Source: Prevotella melaninogenica ATCC 25845 (GTDB lineage Bacteria > Bacteroidota > Bacteroidia > Bacteroidales > Bacteroidaceae). From it: a DNA stretch of 64,000 nucleotides. Location of the stretch: positions 935,501 through 999,500 of the forward strand of contig NC_014370.1 in assembly GCF_000144405.1 (NCBI RefSeq), given 5' to 3'. This document shows positions 24,878 through 33,762 of the stretch, piece after piece (positions within the stretch are counted from its first letter, which is position 1; each line of letters opens with the position of its first letter). The notes under the pieces are model-generated. The model had not been told where the DNA came from, did not search any database, and was given only the letters and a program-made list of their open reading frames with translations. Position numbers and translations under genes: made by a program.

Positions 24878-26017
24878 TTAAAGTTTTTTGCTCAGTTCTA
24901 CAGCTTTATGTCCAGCATCTGCCATACTTGTGCCGACAGTGAAGTGGGTTCCTTCAAGGATGGCTCTACCTTCTGCCTCGTTGGTTCCTGTTAAGCGGAT
25001 GACAATAGGAATATCAGTTTCGATAACCTTGAATGCTTCCAAGAGTCCGTTTGCAACATCATCACAGCGGGTAATACCACCGAAGATATTGATTAACACT
25101 ACCTTAACATGCTTATCACTCAAGAGAAGTTTCATAGCTTCAACTATCTTCTCAGGGTTAGAGCTACCACCAATATCGAGGAAGTTAGCTGGTTCGCCAC
25201 CATATAACTTAATCATATCCATGGTTGCCATTGCAAGACCAGCACCATTTACCATGCAACCGATGCTTCCTCCAAGGTTCACATAGCTGAATCCCTTGTC
25301 TTTAGCTTCACGCTCCTTGCGTTCTTCCTCTGTAGGTTCAAAAAGTTCGGCTACATCTGGGTGACGGAAAAGGGCATTATCGTCGAAGGTCATCTTTGCG
25401 TCAATGGCTTTCAAAGAACCATCCTTCAACATGACTAATGGGTTGATTTCAGCCAATGAGGCATCCTTCTCAGTAAAGAGTTTATAAATATTCTTGAAGA
25501 TTGGTACAGCCTGTTTAACCTGTGCCATGTCATCGAAAAGTTTGAAGGCTGCCTCACGTGCAAGATAGTCGCTCATTCCGATAACTGGGTCGATGACAAT
25601 TTTCTCAATCTTCTCTGGTGTCTCCTTTGCTACCTGCTCGATATCCATACCACCTGCACGGCTCAGCATTAACATAGGACACTTTGACTTACGGTCAACA
25701 AGGATACTCATATAGTACTCTGATGCGATGTCTACAGCTTCACTGACAAGTACTCTGTCTACAATGAACCCCTTGATATTCATACCTAAGATAGCTTCTG
25801 CATGCTGACGAATCTCAGTTTCATTACAGCCAAGTTTCACGCCACCAGCCTTACCACGTCCACCCGTGTGAACCTGAGCTTTCACTACGGCTTTCTCAAT
25901 ACCTAATTGCTTGTAGGCTTCAACAGCTTCATCAGGAGTACGGCAAATAATATTGCGGTCTACTGGAAGCCCATAACTTGCAAAGAATTTCTTTGCTTGG
26001 TATTCATGTACCTTCAT
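24878..26017 (-). CDS. sucC: Succinyl-CoA synthetase, beta subunit
   Basis: 379 aa. N-terminal ATP-grasp domain with HTGGRGKAGGVKL and the C-terminal CoA-ligase domain with NIFGGITRCDDVANG. Provides the nucleotide-binding and grasp part of the SucCD enzyme. 65 bases separate it from buk with no terminator visible, so all four genes can form one transcript. In an anaerobe with a branched TCA pathway this enzyme links succinyl-CoA to succinate/propionate or 2-oxoglutarate metabolism. Confidence 0.97.
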   Translation of the reverse strand: MKVHEYQAKKFFASYGLPVDRNIICRTPDEAVEAYKQLGIEKAVVKAQVHTGGRGKAGGVKLGCNETEIRQHAEAILGMNIKGFIVDRVLVSEAVDIASEYYMSILVDRKSKCPMLMLSRAGGMDIEQVAKETPEKIEKIVIDPVIGMSDYLAREAAFKLFDDMAQVKQAVPIFKNIYKLFTEKDASLAEINPLVMLKDGSLKAIDAKMTFDDNALFRHPDVAELFEPTEEERKEREAKDKGFSYVNLGGSIGCMVNGAGLAMATMDMIKLYGGEPANFLDIGGSSNPEKIVEAMKLLLSDKHVKVVLINIFGGITRCDDVANGLLEAFKVIETDIPIVIRLTGTNEAEGRAILEGTHFTVGTSMADAGHKAVELSKKL

Positions 26018-26082
26018 AAGATTTAGTTTTGATTTATAAACTATGTATTAATTGTTTAGGGTTCTTGTACTTGTAGGAGTAT

Positions 26083-27147
26083 TTAATACTCCTTTGCTTC
26101 GCGTTCACCTCGAAGAACTGTCAGTGCATTCTCTGTCAAAGCTTGCATCTCATCTTGCCCAGGATAAACATGAATCGGTGCAAGATAGGAGAGACGTTTC
26201 TTGAGACGTTCAATAATATAGTCTGACTTTGCCATACCACCTGTCAGCAGAATAGCATCAATGTTGCCACATAGTACTGCTCCTTCTGCAGCTATATTTT
26301 TAGCAATATGCCAAATCATAGCAGAAACGACGAGTTCAGCATGTTTGTCACCAGCCTTAATCCAATTTGTTATCTCTCGTAAATCATTTGTTCCGAGATG
26401 AGCTATTAGACCTGCCTGGCCACTCACTTTCTCCAATAATTGTTCCTCAGTATATTTTCCACTGAAGCAAAGATGAATCAAGTCGGCTGCAGGTAATGTT
26501 CCTGCACGTTCTGGAGAAAATGGTCCTTCACCATCCAATGCGTTATTAGCATCAATAGCTCTCCCTTGTGAATGTGCTGCAATAGATATTCCTCCGCCTA
26601 AATGACATATAATAAGGTTAAGCTTTTCATAAGTTGTACCCATGTCTTTAGCAAATCGTCTACCAATAGCTTTTTGGTTTAGGGCGTGCCAAATACACAT
26701 ACGTGGCATAAGAGGAGAGCCTGATAGTCGTGCCTCTGGTTCCATTTCATCTACCACACCAGGGTCTGCAATAAAACTCTTACATCCTGGAATCTCTCTC
26801 GCAATCTCATCTGCAATCATACAGCCAAGATCACAAGCATGCTGGTGAATAGCCCGTTGCTGGTCAATTATCATCTGTTCAGTGATTGTAAACACACCAC
26901 TTGACACTGGTTTTGCAAGTCCACCACGTCCGATGACGGCATCAAAATCCAAAGGAATATTTCTATTCTTTAATTCTTCAATTACAACTTGTTTGCGGAA
27001 ATGATACTGATCGGATATACGCTTGAATTTACTCAGTTCCTTTCTTGAGTGTGCAATGTCAGCAACGAAGACAGGCTGATCATCATTGGCAAGTGATATC
27101 TTAGTTGATGTTGATCCAGGGTTAATAGCTAAAATCTTGTAAGCCAT
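26083..27147 (-). CDS. buk: Butyrate kinase (acyl-phosphate kinase)
   Basis: 354 aa from the ATG at 27147 (MAYKILAINPGSTSTKIS); the open frame runs further upstream but only into the 3' end of ptb. ASKHA-type acetokinase fold: phosphate-1 loop INPGSTSTK, CHLGGGISIAAH and a C-terminal LTGGMAKSD. It converts butyryl- or branched acyl-phosphate plus ADP to the acid plus ATP. Follows ptb by 28 bases. Confidence 0.95.
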   Translation of the reverse strand: MAYKILAINPGSTSTKISLANDDQPVFVADIAHSRKELSKFKRISDQYHFRKQVVIEELKNRNIPLDFDAVIGRGGLAKPVSSGVFTITEQMIIDQQRAIHQHACDLGCMIADEIAREIPGCKSFIADPGVVDEMEPEARLSGSPLMPRMCIWHALNQKAIGRRFAKDMGTTYEKLNLIICHLGGGISIAAHSQGRAIDANNALDGEGPFSPERAGTLPAADLIHLCFSGKYTEEQLLEKVSGQAGLIAHLGTNDLREITNWIKAGDKHAELVVSAMIWHIAKNIAAEGAVLCGNIDAILLTGGMAKSDYIIERLKKRLSYLAPIHVYPGQDEMQALTENALTVLRGEREAKEY

Positions 27148-27175
27148 AATGTTTTCTTTATATACCTTATATATA

Positions 27176-28087
27176 CTATTTGGAGATAAGACTTGCAAGT
27201 GCAAGACTATAGTACTTAGATTCAATTGTATCGCCACGACTTGGGAGCACTACTGGCGCCATGGTACCTTGAAGAATGGCTGCTGTTTTCGCATGACAGA
27301 AAAGGGTAACGGTTTTATAAAACAAATTACCGGCTTCAATGTCTGGGAAAATTAATGCATCAGTTTCTCCATTGATGGGAGAGTTTATTTGTTTGATTTT
27401 CATTGCTTCAACAGAACAAGAGGTAATCAAATCTAATGGTCCATCTATTGTACATTTACCAAAGGCACCAGTTTCAGATTCTGCCTTTAGTGCTCTGTAT
27501 GAAGCTGTATATGGGAAATGACGTTCGTCCACTTTCTCAGAACAATGGATAAGAGCAATTTTAGGACATTCTATTTCAAAGGCATGACAGAAATCTACAA
27601 TATATTGTACTTGTGCTCTTCGCTGTTTGTCATTTGGAGCAGGAATAACAGCTGCATCGGTAAAGAAAAGTAATTTCGGATACTCGGGTAACTTTGCTAC
27701 GGTTATATGTGTTAATACAGTATCTTTCGGTAAAATTCCAACTTCTTTATCAAGTATAGCACGTAGAAGGACGTCTGTATTAAGAAAGCCTTTCATTACA
27801 ATGTCAGCCTCACCTCGTCTAATTAATTCAACAGCTTTGCGAGCTGCATCCTCTGGCGATTCTGCAATAATACATTGAAAAGCATTCTTTTTGGCATAGT
27901 CTTCCATAGTTTGTTTAGAGCATACTAATATGGGCTCAATGAAACCATCGTGTACAGCTTTACACACAGCTTCTTGTGTATGGCTTTCTTCAGGCCAAAC
28001 AACTACTGTTCGTTTACAAATCTTCCTTTCTTTAAGAAGATGAATGAGCAACTTAAAGTCATTGATAGTCTTTCTTTCTCCAGGCAT
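27176..28087 (-). CDS. ptb: Phosphate butyryltransferase
   Basis: 303 aa from the ATG at 28087. The longer frame begins with a TTG that lies inside the promoter -7 box, so it is rejected. Phosphate acetyl/butyryl transferase family: VVVWPEESHTQEAV, GEADIVMKGFLNTDVLLRAIL, FFTDAAVIPAPNDKQRRAQ and TAAILQGTMAPVVLPSRGDT. Converts acyl-CoA plus phosphate to acyl-phosphate for Buk. First gene of the operon with sucCD. With no butyryl-CoA pathway genes in view, branched-chain acyl-CoAs from amino acids are an equally possible substrate. Confidence 0.95.
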   Translation of the reverse strand: MPGERKTINDFKLLIHLLKERKICKRTVVVWPEESHTQEAVCKAVHDGFIEPILVCSKQTMEDYAKKNAFQCIIAESPEDAARKAVELIRRGEADIVMKGFLNTDVLLRAILDKEVGILPKDTVLTHITVAKLPEYPKLLFFTDAAVIPAPNDKQRRAQVQYIVDFCHAFEIECPKIALIHCSEKVDERHFPYTASYRALKAESETGAFGKCTIDGPLDLITSCSVEAMKIKQINSPINGETDALIFPDIEAGNLFYKTVTLFCHAKTAAILQGTMAPVVLPSRGDTIESKYYSLALASLISK

Positions 28088-28123
28088 AGTTAATCGATTT
28101 TCAGTTACAGTTTTATATTGTGA

Positions 28124-28131
28124 CAAAGATA
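28124..28131 (-). promoter_or_regulatory. -7 box of the ptb-buk-sucCD operon
   Basis: TATCTTTG on the minus strand, 37 bases upstream of the ptb ATG. Its position rules out the upstream TTG as the ptb start. Confidence 0.6.
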
Positions 28132-28206
28132 ATACTTTGTTTTGAAATATGCTTGATATTTAAAGAAAAAAACAGAAGAAAATTCTTTTTTTTGTATTGG
28201 TTGGTG

Positions 28207-28214
28207 TATATTTG
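28207..28214 (+). promoter_or_regulatory. -7 box of the YwqK-like gene
   Basis: TATATTTG, 23 bases before the ATG at 28237; divergent from the ptb promoter about 75 bases away. Confidence 0.55.
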
Positions 28215-28236
28215 CAAAAGAATTAGAGATTTATAT

Positions 28237-29616
28237 ATGAAACGTTTGTACTTTGTTTTACTTGTAAGTACTTTATTTACAGTTGCTACAGCTCAACGTG
28301 TAGCACGTAGTTATATTCCTCATGGTGCTTTTTTCTATGATAGTCAGTGGAAAGGAGTTAGCAGTGCTGATAAAGCTGCTTACTATAGAGTTTTGGCTAT
28401 TGATGATAAGGGGCAGAAGATGTTTTATGATTATTATATTACAGGACAACTTCAAGCAGAGAAACATTATATAAGTATAAACAGACAAAATGATAGAAAC
28501 ACGGTCTTAAATGGCGTGTGTAGAACTTTCCATAAGTCCGGTAGAGTAGAGTCTGTGTTACAATATAAGAATGGTAAAGCAAATGGTCGTGCTTTGTCAT
28601 TTTTTCCAAGTGGTAACATTGGAATGAAATTATCATATCGCAATGGATTACTTGATGGCCCTTGTTATACTTATACCGAGAATGGTCGTTTAGAATTTAC
28701 TACTATCTGGCGCAATGGTTCTAAAGTCAATGAGATTAAAGGTGGAAAGGATCATTACATTGATAAAAATACTAATGAAGATGAATTCTGCGAACGATAT
28801 CGCCATGACGAGGCGTTAATAATGGCACAATCAAAAAGTATCTATAAAGCAAGAGAAAATAAAGAGCAAAATGTTAAAGCTACAAAGAAATTAAATAGTA
28901 ATCCTACAACTGAATCTAAAGAACCTCAGGCCGTACATGATGATGTGGCAAAGAAGGAACGTATTAATTCTATTAATAATAAGGTGAAAGAGATTGAGTC
29001 CAGTCAAACATCAAAGGAGGATAAATATCTTGCTAATATAAAGTATCCAGATACTCCAAAAGAAAAGACTGGAACTATTAGTGATAAGATGTCTTCAGAT
29101 GGCATAATACCACAGAAAGGAAGATTTAATTTTACTTATCTTCATAGTTTGCTTAGCAAAGAAAATGAAAGGTCAAAGAGTATAGACGTACTAACAGGCA
29201 TTAGTCATAATTTTCAGTTAAATTCTTCACAAATAATTGATGGGTTTGGAGCCCAGAAGGAGGTTGTTTTTCATCATAATATGATTTATGATGTACAGAA
29301 TAGCAAGGATAAAGTTACAGGTAGCAAGCCAAGGCAAATAGGCTTCTTTGGCACAATTATCGGAAGTAATCTTTTCATTGATCGTATTAATATTTTCACT
29401 TGGTCAGAAGAGGAAATGTATCTTATCGCTCAAGAAGCTATCAATACTGGCTATAAAACTCTTGGAGGTATAGGTTATAAGTCTACAGATGGAAATTTTA
29501 TTCTTGAGCCAAAGATGAAACCTATGGATTATGGTGAACGTGAAGTTATTGTCACCTTCACTCATCAGTCAAACCTTTATGCAGGACTTTATCATATTCA
29601 AATGGATATAAAATGA
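28237..29616 (+). CDS. Secreted YwqK/MORN-repeat protein
   Basis: 459 aa from the ATG at 28237 (MKRLYFVLLVSTLFTVATAQ, a type I signal peptide); the frame is open further upstream but that part precedes the promoter. About residues 85-160 contain three MORN_2/YwqK repeats of the form G.aRtFhksGrves.lqYknGKanG. A Lys/Ser/Glu-rich low-complexity linker follows (~190-300), then a ~120-residue C-terminal domain. Proteins of this type are annotated as YwqK-family 'antitoxins', but the secreted forms have no proven role. Confidence 0.7.
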   Translation: MKRLYFVLLVSTLFTVATAQRVARSYIPHGAFFYDSQWKGVSSADKAAYYRVLAIDDKGQKMFYDYYITGQLQAEKHYISINRQNDRNTVLNGVCRTFHKSGRVESVLQYKNGKANGRALSFFPSGNIGMKLSYRNGLLDGPCYTYTENGRLEFTTIWRNGSKVNEIKGGKDHYIDKNTNEDEFCERYRHDEALIMAQSKSIYKARENKEQNVKATKKLNSNPTTESKEPQAVHDDVAKKERINSINNKVKEIESSQTSKEDKYLANIKYPDTPKEKTGTISDKMSSDGIIPQKGRFNFTYLHSLLSKENERSKSIDVLTGISHNFQLNSSQIIDGFGAQKEVVFHHNMIYDVQNSKDKVTGSKPRQIGFFGTIIGSNLFIDRINIFTWSEEEMYLIAQEAINTGYKTLGGIGYKSTDGNFILEPKMKPMDYGEREVIVTFTHQSNLYAGLYHIQMDIK

Positions 29617-29687
29617 TACAATTGTTTTTTTAGATTTATTAAATCAAATATTACTTGATTGATGTATGTCATTTAGTTTTTTTTGAG

Positions 29688-29695
29688 TATATTTG
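29688..29695 (+). promoter_or_regulatory. -7 box of the sugar-nucleotide dehydratase gene
   Basis: TATATTTG, about 90 bases upstream of the ATG at 29784, giving a leader of ~80 nt. Confidence 0.5.
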
Positions 29696-29783
29696 CATCA
29701 TAAAATTAATTTTTTACTAAGAAGAGAACGAACAAGTTCATTATTCATAATGAGCAATCACCTGTAAACTATTTAAAGTGATT

Positions 29784-31700
29784 ATGAAAGTATTTGACAA
29801 ACTGCTAAATTGGTATCTTTCAAGAAATGCATTACCATATTGGGTCATATTGGCTATAGACATTGTTATCTGTTATCTTTCAGGTATCTTTGTCTTTTGG
29901 TTATATTATCATGGTGCTGTATCCCCTCAGCATATTGTATTGTTAAGTAAAACAATCTTTATGTACATGATATTTAACCTTATTGGTTTTAGAATTTTTC
30001 GTACATATTCAGGGATTATTCGTTACTCTTCCTTTGTTGATTTGCAACGAGTAGTATTGGCTATGCTCCTCTCTCTTATTGTTGCAGAGGCAATGCATTA
30101 TGTTGTTTATCATTGGGATCTTGAATTTGTTCGTCTTCAAGGAAGACAAATTGCAGCAATGTATCTTGTTGCGACCATTGGTATGATGGCCTTTCGTATA
30201 TTAACAAAGTCAGTTTATGAAGTCTTATTTAATACAGATAAAGGTATTCGCACTTTCATCTATGGTGTAAAGGATGGTGGTGTTGGCTTGGCAAAAAGTA
30301 TTAGAAGTAATGTTCCACGTAAGTTCTTATTAAAGGGATTTATTGCACATGACCCAGATATCAAAGGTCGAATTCTCATGGGTGAGAAGATTTATCTTGT
30401 AGATGATAATCTTGCAGAACATATTAAAGCATTGAGAATAAAGGCTGTTTTAGTCTCTCCACTGCAGAATGAGCGTTTCCGTAATGATGCAAAGTTACAG
30501 GATATACTTTTAAGTCTTGGTGTACAAATCTTTATGAGTTCAGCAGAGAAAGAATGGACTCAAAATGATGATTATACAAAGGTTCAACTTAAGGAGATTA
30601 GTATTGAAGACTTGCTTCCACGTGATCAAATTAATGTTGACATGGATTCCATTGGTAATCTCTTACGTAATAAGAAGATTATGATTACTGGTTCTGCTGG
30701 TAGTATTGGTTCTGAGATGGTACGTCAGATTGCTGTCTATAAACCTGCAGAGCTAATCCTTATTGATCAGGCAGAGACACCTCAACATAACATTCGCTTG
30801 ATGATGCAATTTGAATGGCCTGATATTAAGGCGCATACTATTGTTGCAAGCATCTCTAATCAGGAAAGAATGGAGAAGATTTTCCAAACTTATAAGCCTG
30901 ATTATGTCTTCCACGCAGCTGCGTATAAGCATGTACCGATGATGGAAAATAATCCGTCTGAAAGTATACAAAATAACGTTTGGGGAACAAAAGTTATTGC
31001 AGACCTTAGTGTTAAGTACGGCGTTAAGAAATTTGTTATGGTTTCAACAGATAAAGCTGTAAACCCAACAAATGTTATGGGTTGCTCAAAGCGTATCTGT
31101 GAGATATATTGTCAGAGCCTTAACAAAATGATTAATGAGCAGGCAAATGGTAAACCTACTACACAATTTGTTACTACTCGTTTTGGTAATGTATTAGGTT
31201 CAAATGGTTCTGTTATTCCTTTGTTCGAGAAGCAGATAAAGGCTGGAGGACCTGTTACTGTTACAGATCCTAACATCATTCGATTCTTCATGTTGATTCC
31301 TGAAGCATGTAAATTGGTACTTGAAGCTGGTACACACGGAGGTGGTGGAGAAATCTTCGTGTTCGATATGGGTAAACCTGTTAGAATAGCTGATCTTGCT
31401 AAACGAATGATTAAGCTTTCTGGTGCTAAGAATATTGAAATTAAATATACAGGTTTGCGTGCTGGCGAGAAGCTATATGAGGAGGTGTTGAGTACAACTG
31501 AAAATACACTTCCAAGTTTTCACGAGAAGATTCGTATCGCAGAGGTACGTGAGTACGATTTTAATGAGGTAAACAAGCAAATAGAATCACTTATAGCTTT
31601 GAGTCACACCTACGACGATATGGCTATTGTTGAAAAAATGAAAGAAATTGTACCAGAGTATGTAAGTAATAATAGTAAATACTCTGTACTCGATAAATAA
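29784..31700 (+). CDS. Membrane-anchored UDP-sugar 4,6-dehydratase/epimerase (CapD/FlaA1/WbpM type)
   Basis: 638 aa from the ATG at 29784 (a GTG 6 bases upstream is less likely). Four N-terminal membrane helices (about 20-45, 52-70, 88-108, 122-140) precede a NAD-binding half with ITGSAGSIGSEM (glycine motif 303-309), HAAAYKHVPMME and the catalytic VSTDKAVNPTNVMG. The full-length form with membrane domain is typical of WbpM/PglF-like enzymes that make 6-deoxy-4-keto sugars for capsule, O-antigen or protein glycosylation. Stands outside any large glycan cluster here; the nucleotidyltransferase gene follows after 13 bases. Confidence 0.92.
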   Translation: MKVFDKLLNWYLSRNALPYWVILAIDIVICYLSGIFVFWLYYHGAVSPQHIVLLSKTIFMYMIFNLIGFRIFRTYSGIIRYSSFVDLQRVVLAMLLSLIVAEAMHYVVYHWDLEFVRLQGRQIAAMYLVATIGMMAFRILTKSVYEVLFNTDKGIRTFIYGVKDGGVGLAKSIRSNVPRKFLLKGFIAHDPDIKGRILMGEKIYLVDDNLAEHIKALRIKAVLVSPLQNERFRNDAKLQDILLSLGVQIFMSSAEKEWTQNDDYTKVQLKEISIEDLLPRDQINVDMDSIGNLLRNKKIMITGSAGSIGSEMVRQIAVYKPAELILIDQAETPQHNIRLMMQFEWPDIKAHTIVASISNQERMEKIFQTYKPDYVFHAAAYKHVPMMENNPSESIQNNVWGTKVIADLSVKYGVKKFVMVSTDKAVNPTNVMGCSKRICEIYCQSLNKMINEQANGKPTTQFVTTRFGNVLGSNGSVIPLFEKQIKAGGPVTVTDPNIIRFFMLIPEACKLVLEAGTHGGGGEIFVFDMGKPVRIADLAKRMIKLSGAKNIEIKYTGLRAGEKLYEEVLSTTENTLPSFHEKIRIAEVREYDFNEVNKQIESLIALSHTYDDMAIVEKMKEIVPEYVSNNSKYSVLDK

Positions 31701-31713
31701 TCCTATATTATAT

Positions 31714-32829
31714 ATGGCTCAGTTTCAGTCAACTTCTTATTCTAACTTTTTAAAACTTCTGAGAAGTGAACTATGGCAAACTCCTCTGGAATTAACTTTG
31801 AGTCATTCTGAGTTTCTTTCAGTCTATGAGTTGGCTTCAAAGCAGGCTGTGTTAGGAATGGTTGCTAACAGCTTGATTCGGAATAACGTTAGTTTAGACC
31901 GAGAAGATGTTATGAAGGTATTAGCAGTGCAGGGTAGGATAATAGCTTCTAATAAGGCTGTTAATTCAGAGTTACTTTTATTGTGTAAGCTATTTGTTGA
32001 TAATGGTATAGAATCTATTGTTGTTAAAGGGCAGACTATAGGACGATATTATCCTAATCCTCTTGTTCGTACCCCAGGGGATATTGATTTCTATTGTAAT
32101 GAAACAAATCTTCCTAAGGTTATATTAGCAATGGCAAATACTTGGGGTATTCATACAGAGGGAAAGCCATCAGAGCAACACTATGAGTTAGTTCATAACT
32201 CTATTATTTTAGAGTTACATCATTGCTTGATGAAGTTCGCAAGCAATAAATCTCAGAAAATATGGGATGAAATCTTTCGTTCATCTTCTCCTACCATTGT
32301 TGAAGTTGATGGGTGTTTGGTTCCAACGTTGGAACCAACTTTAAATGTATTGTATACTTTTCTTCATCTTTACCATCATCTTGTAGAGTTGGGAGTTGGA
32401 TTACGTCAGTTCTCTGATGTTGCTGTTCTATTGAAAACGCATTATAATCTTATTGATAAGAAGAAATTCTTCGCTTGGTTAGACGCATTAGATTTTAGAA
32501 AAGCTTTTGATGTTGTACAGTTGATATTGGTAAATATTTTGGGTATGGATGAAAAATATGCACTATCACCATTATCTTATGATAAGGATTCTTTGAAAGC
32601 AATGAATCAATTTATGGATGTTGTATGGTTTGGTGGCAACTTTGGATTTCATGGTCATAATCGTAGATTTAAGTTTAAAATTCAATATTTTTCTATTACC
32701 ACCTACAGAAAATTGAAACTTTACTATCGATTTTACCGTTTTTCACCTCGAGAAATTAAAGCTTCTGTCTTTTCGTCTATTCCCCATAAAATACTTAAGG
32801 CCATCAAAGGAGATTTGAAAGGTATTTAA
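31714..32829 (+). CDS. Nucleotidyltransferase-fold protein (NTP_transf_5 family)
   Basis: 371 aa, soluble. Central pattern IVVKGQTIGRYYPNPLVRTPGDIDFYCN (about residues 104-131) matches the 'KG..l...Yp.p..R...DiD' signature of the uncharacterised nucleotidyltransferases (PF14907). Paired with the sugar-nucleotide dehydratase 13 bases upstream, so a role in surface polysaccharide assembly is plausible; such genes often sit in capsule or exopolysaccharide loci. The acceptor is unknown. Confidence 0.75.
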   Translation: MAQFQSTSYSNFLKLLRSELWQTPLELTLSHSEFLSVYELASKQAVLGMVANSLIRNNVSLDREDVMKVLAVQGRIIASNKAVNSELLLLCKLFVDNGIESIVVKGQTIGRYYPNPLVRTPGDIDFYCNETNLPKVILAMANTWGIHTEGKPSEQHYELVHNSIILELHHCLMKFASNKSQKIWDEIFRSSSPTIVEVDGCLVPTLEPTLNVLYTFLHLYHHLVELGVGLRQFSDVAVLLKTHYNLIDKKKFFAWLDALDFRKAFDVVQLILVNILGMDEKYALSPLSYDKDSLKAMNQFMDVVWFGGNFGFHGHNRRFKFKIQYFSITTYRKLKLYYRFYRFSPREIKASVFSSIPHKILKAIKGDLKGI

Positions 32830-33106
32830 TTAGGGTAGCTTCTTGTTACTATACCTATTTTGATGATGAAAGGATGTTACTTTAAGACTTATATTTAAGA
32901 GATTTTCTATTTGATAGTAAAAAGTGAATTTATAAAGATAAATAGCAGTATTATACGTGAACACCAATGGTGCTAAGTAGGAGCACCATTGGGGTTCACA
33001 TACAACACAAACTGTGTTTCATCTATTATATTAGACTATATTATGTTTAGCAATATAATTAAAAGACTATAACACCTGTATTAAATTGATATAAAGGAAA
33101 TCCTCA
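32830..33106. other. Intergenic stretch with a 22-bp-family hairpin
   Basis: Only notable object is the perfect-looking hairpin at 32957-32999. The rest is AT-rich without a gene. Confidence 0.5.
32957..32999. repeat. Inverted pair of 22-bp-family units
   Basis: GTGAACACCAATGGTGCT pairs with AGCACCATTGGGGTTCAC (one mismatch, 7-base loop). Shares ACCCCAATGGTGCT with the repeats at 61769-61820. Could act as a terminator for the preceding operon, although no T-run follows. Confidence 0.55.
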
Positions 33107-33238
33107 TTATCTCGTTTTAGTTTTGGCTTGTGAATATGTAAGCTTTACCATGACGGGATAATGGTCTGAGATATTGTGACGCGATTTACCAAGCCAATAG
33201 CTGTTGGTAAAGATAGCATAATGTGGAACTTTAAAATC
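33107..33238 (-). pseudogene. 3' fragment (43 codons) of an endonuclease/exonuclease/phosphatase gene
   Basis: Reading leftward from the MITE edge: DFKVPHYAIFTNSYWLGKSR then HNISDHYPVMVKLTYSQAKT and KTR, stop at 33107. SDHYP is the C-terminal catalytic His motif of the endonuclease/exonuclease/phosphatase superfamily, exactly what the truncated gene at 46833 lacks. The first three codons (GAT TTT AAA) repeat the last intact codons of that gene and are the 9-bp target duplication of the inserted element. The two halves are 14 kb apart and in opposite directions. Confidence 0.85.
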
Positions 33239-33471
33239 TATTGGTGTCCGATAAAACTTTTAGGGGTTTATCTGTGTTAGATAAAATAGACTTAAACTTA
33301 TGATTTCATTAATTTATCTGGTTATTGTAGGCTTTCCTTGTCAAAATAAGCACATTTTATAATGCTAACAGTTTGAAACTGAAAACCAAGCCCCTGGATA
33401 AGTAAAACAGCTGCAACACCGTTGGGTAAAGAAATGCAGAGCTTTCAGTTTATTTTTATCGGACAGCAATA
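33239..33471. mobile_element. MITE-like element, copy 1
   Basis: 233 bp with terminal inverted repeats TATTGGTGTCCGATAAAA and, at the other end, the complement of TATTGCTGTCCGATAAAA. Internally almost identical to 47583-47816, in opposite orientation. Too short for a transposase; no ORF. One outer edge carries the target duplication TTTAAAATC (33230-33238). Confidence 0.88.
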
Positions 33472-33762
33472 ATTTGTATAGTTTCTGTTGTGCAAACATA
33501 CTTATTTTCTCTTTGATAACTAATTTTATAAGTAAGAATATAAATAACGCCTAATGGTTTTTAATATCTCTTTATATACTTAATACATAATGAGCATTAT
33601 GATAAATAAATAATTTGTAACTCACTGTCAAATTATAAAATCATTTAATCCCTACTTTATCATCTGATTCTATCTTTCAATGATTTATTAAAATTGTATG
33701 AAAATACAAAATTTTTTCGTACCTTTGCAGCACACTTAGGATAATAAATAGCAAAAATTAGT
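33472..33762 (+). other. Upstream region of the MATE gene
   Basis: AT-rich, gene-free. Promoter -7 box TACCTTTG at 33720-33727, 35 bases before the MATE start codon. Nothing else recognised. Confidence 0.55.

Noticed and set aside
33239..33471. Full insertion sequence with transposase
   Set aside because: Only 233 bp and without an ORF; inverted ends and a 9-bp target duplication fit a non-autonomous element instead.
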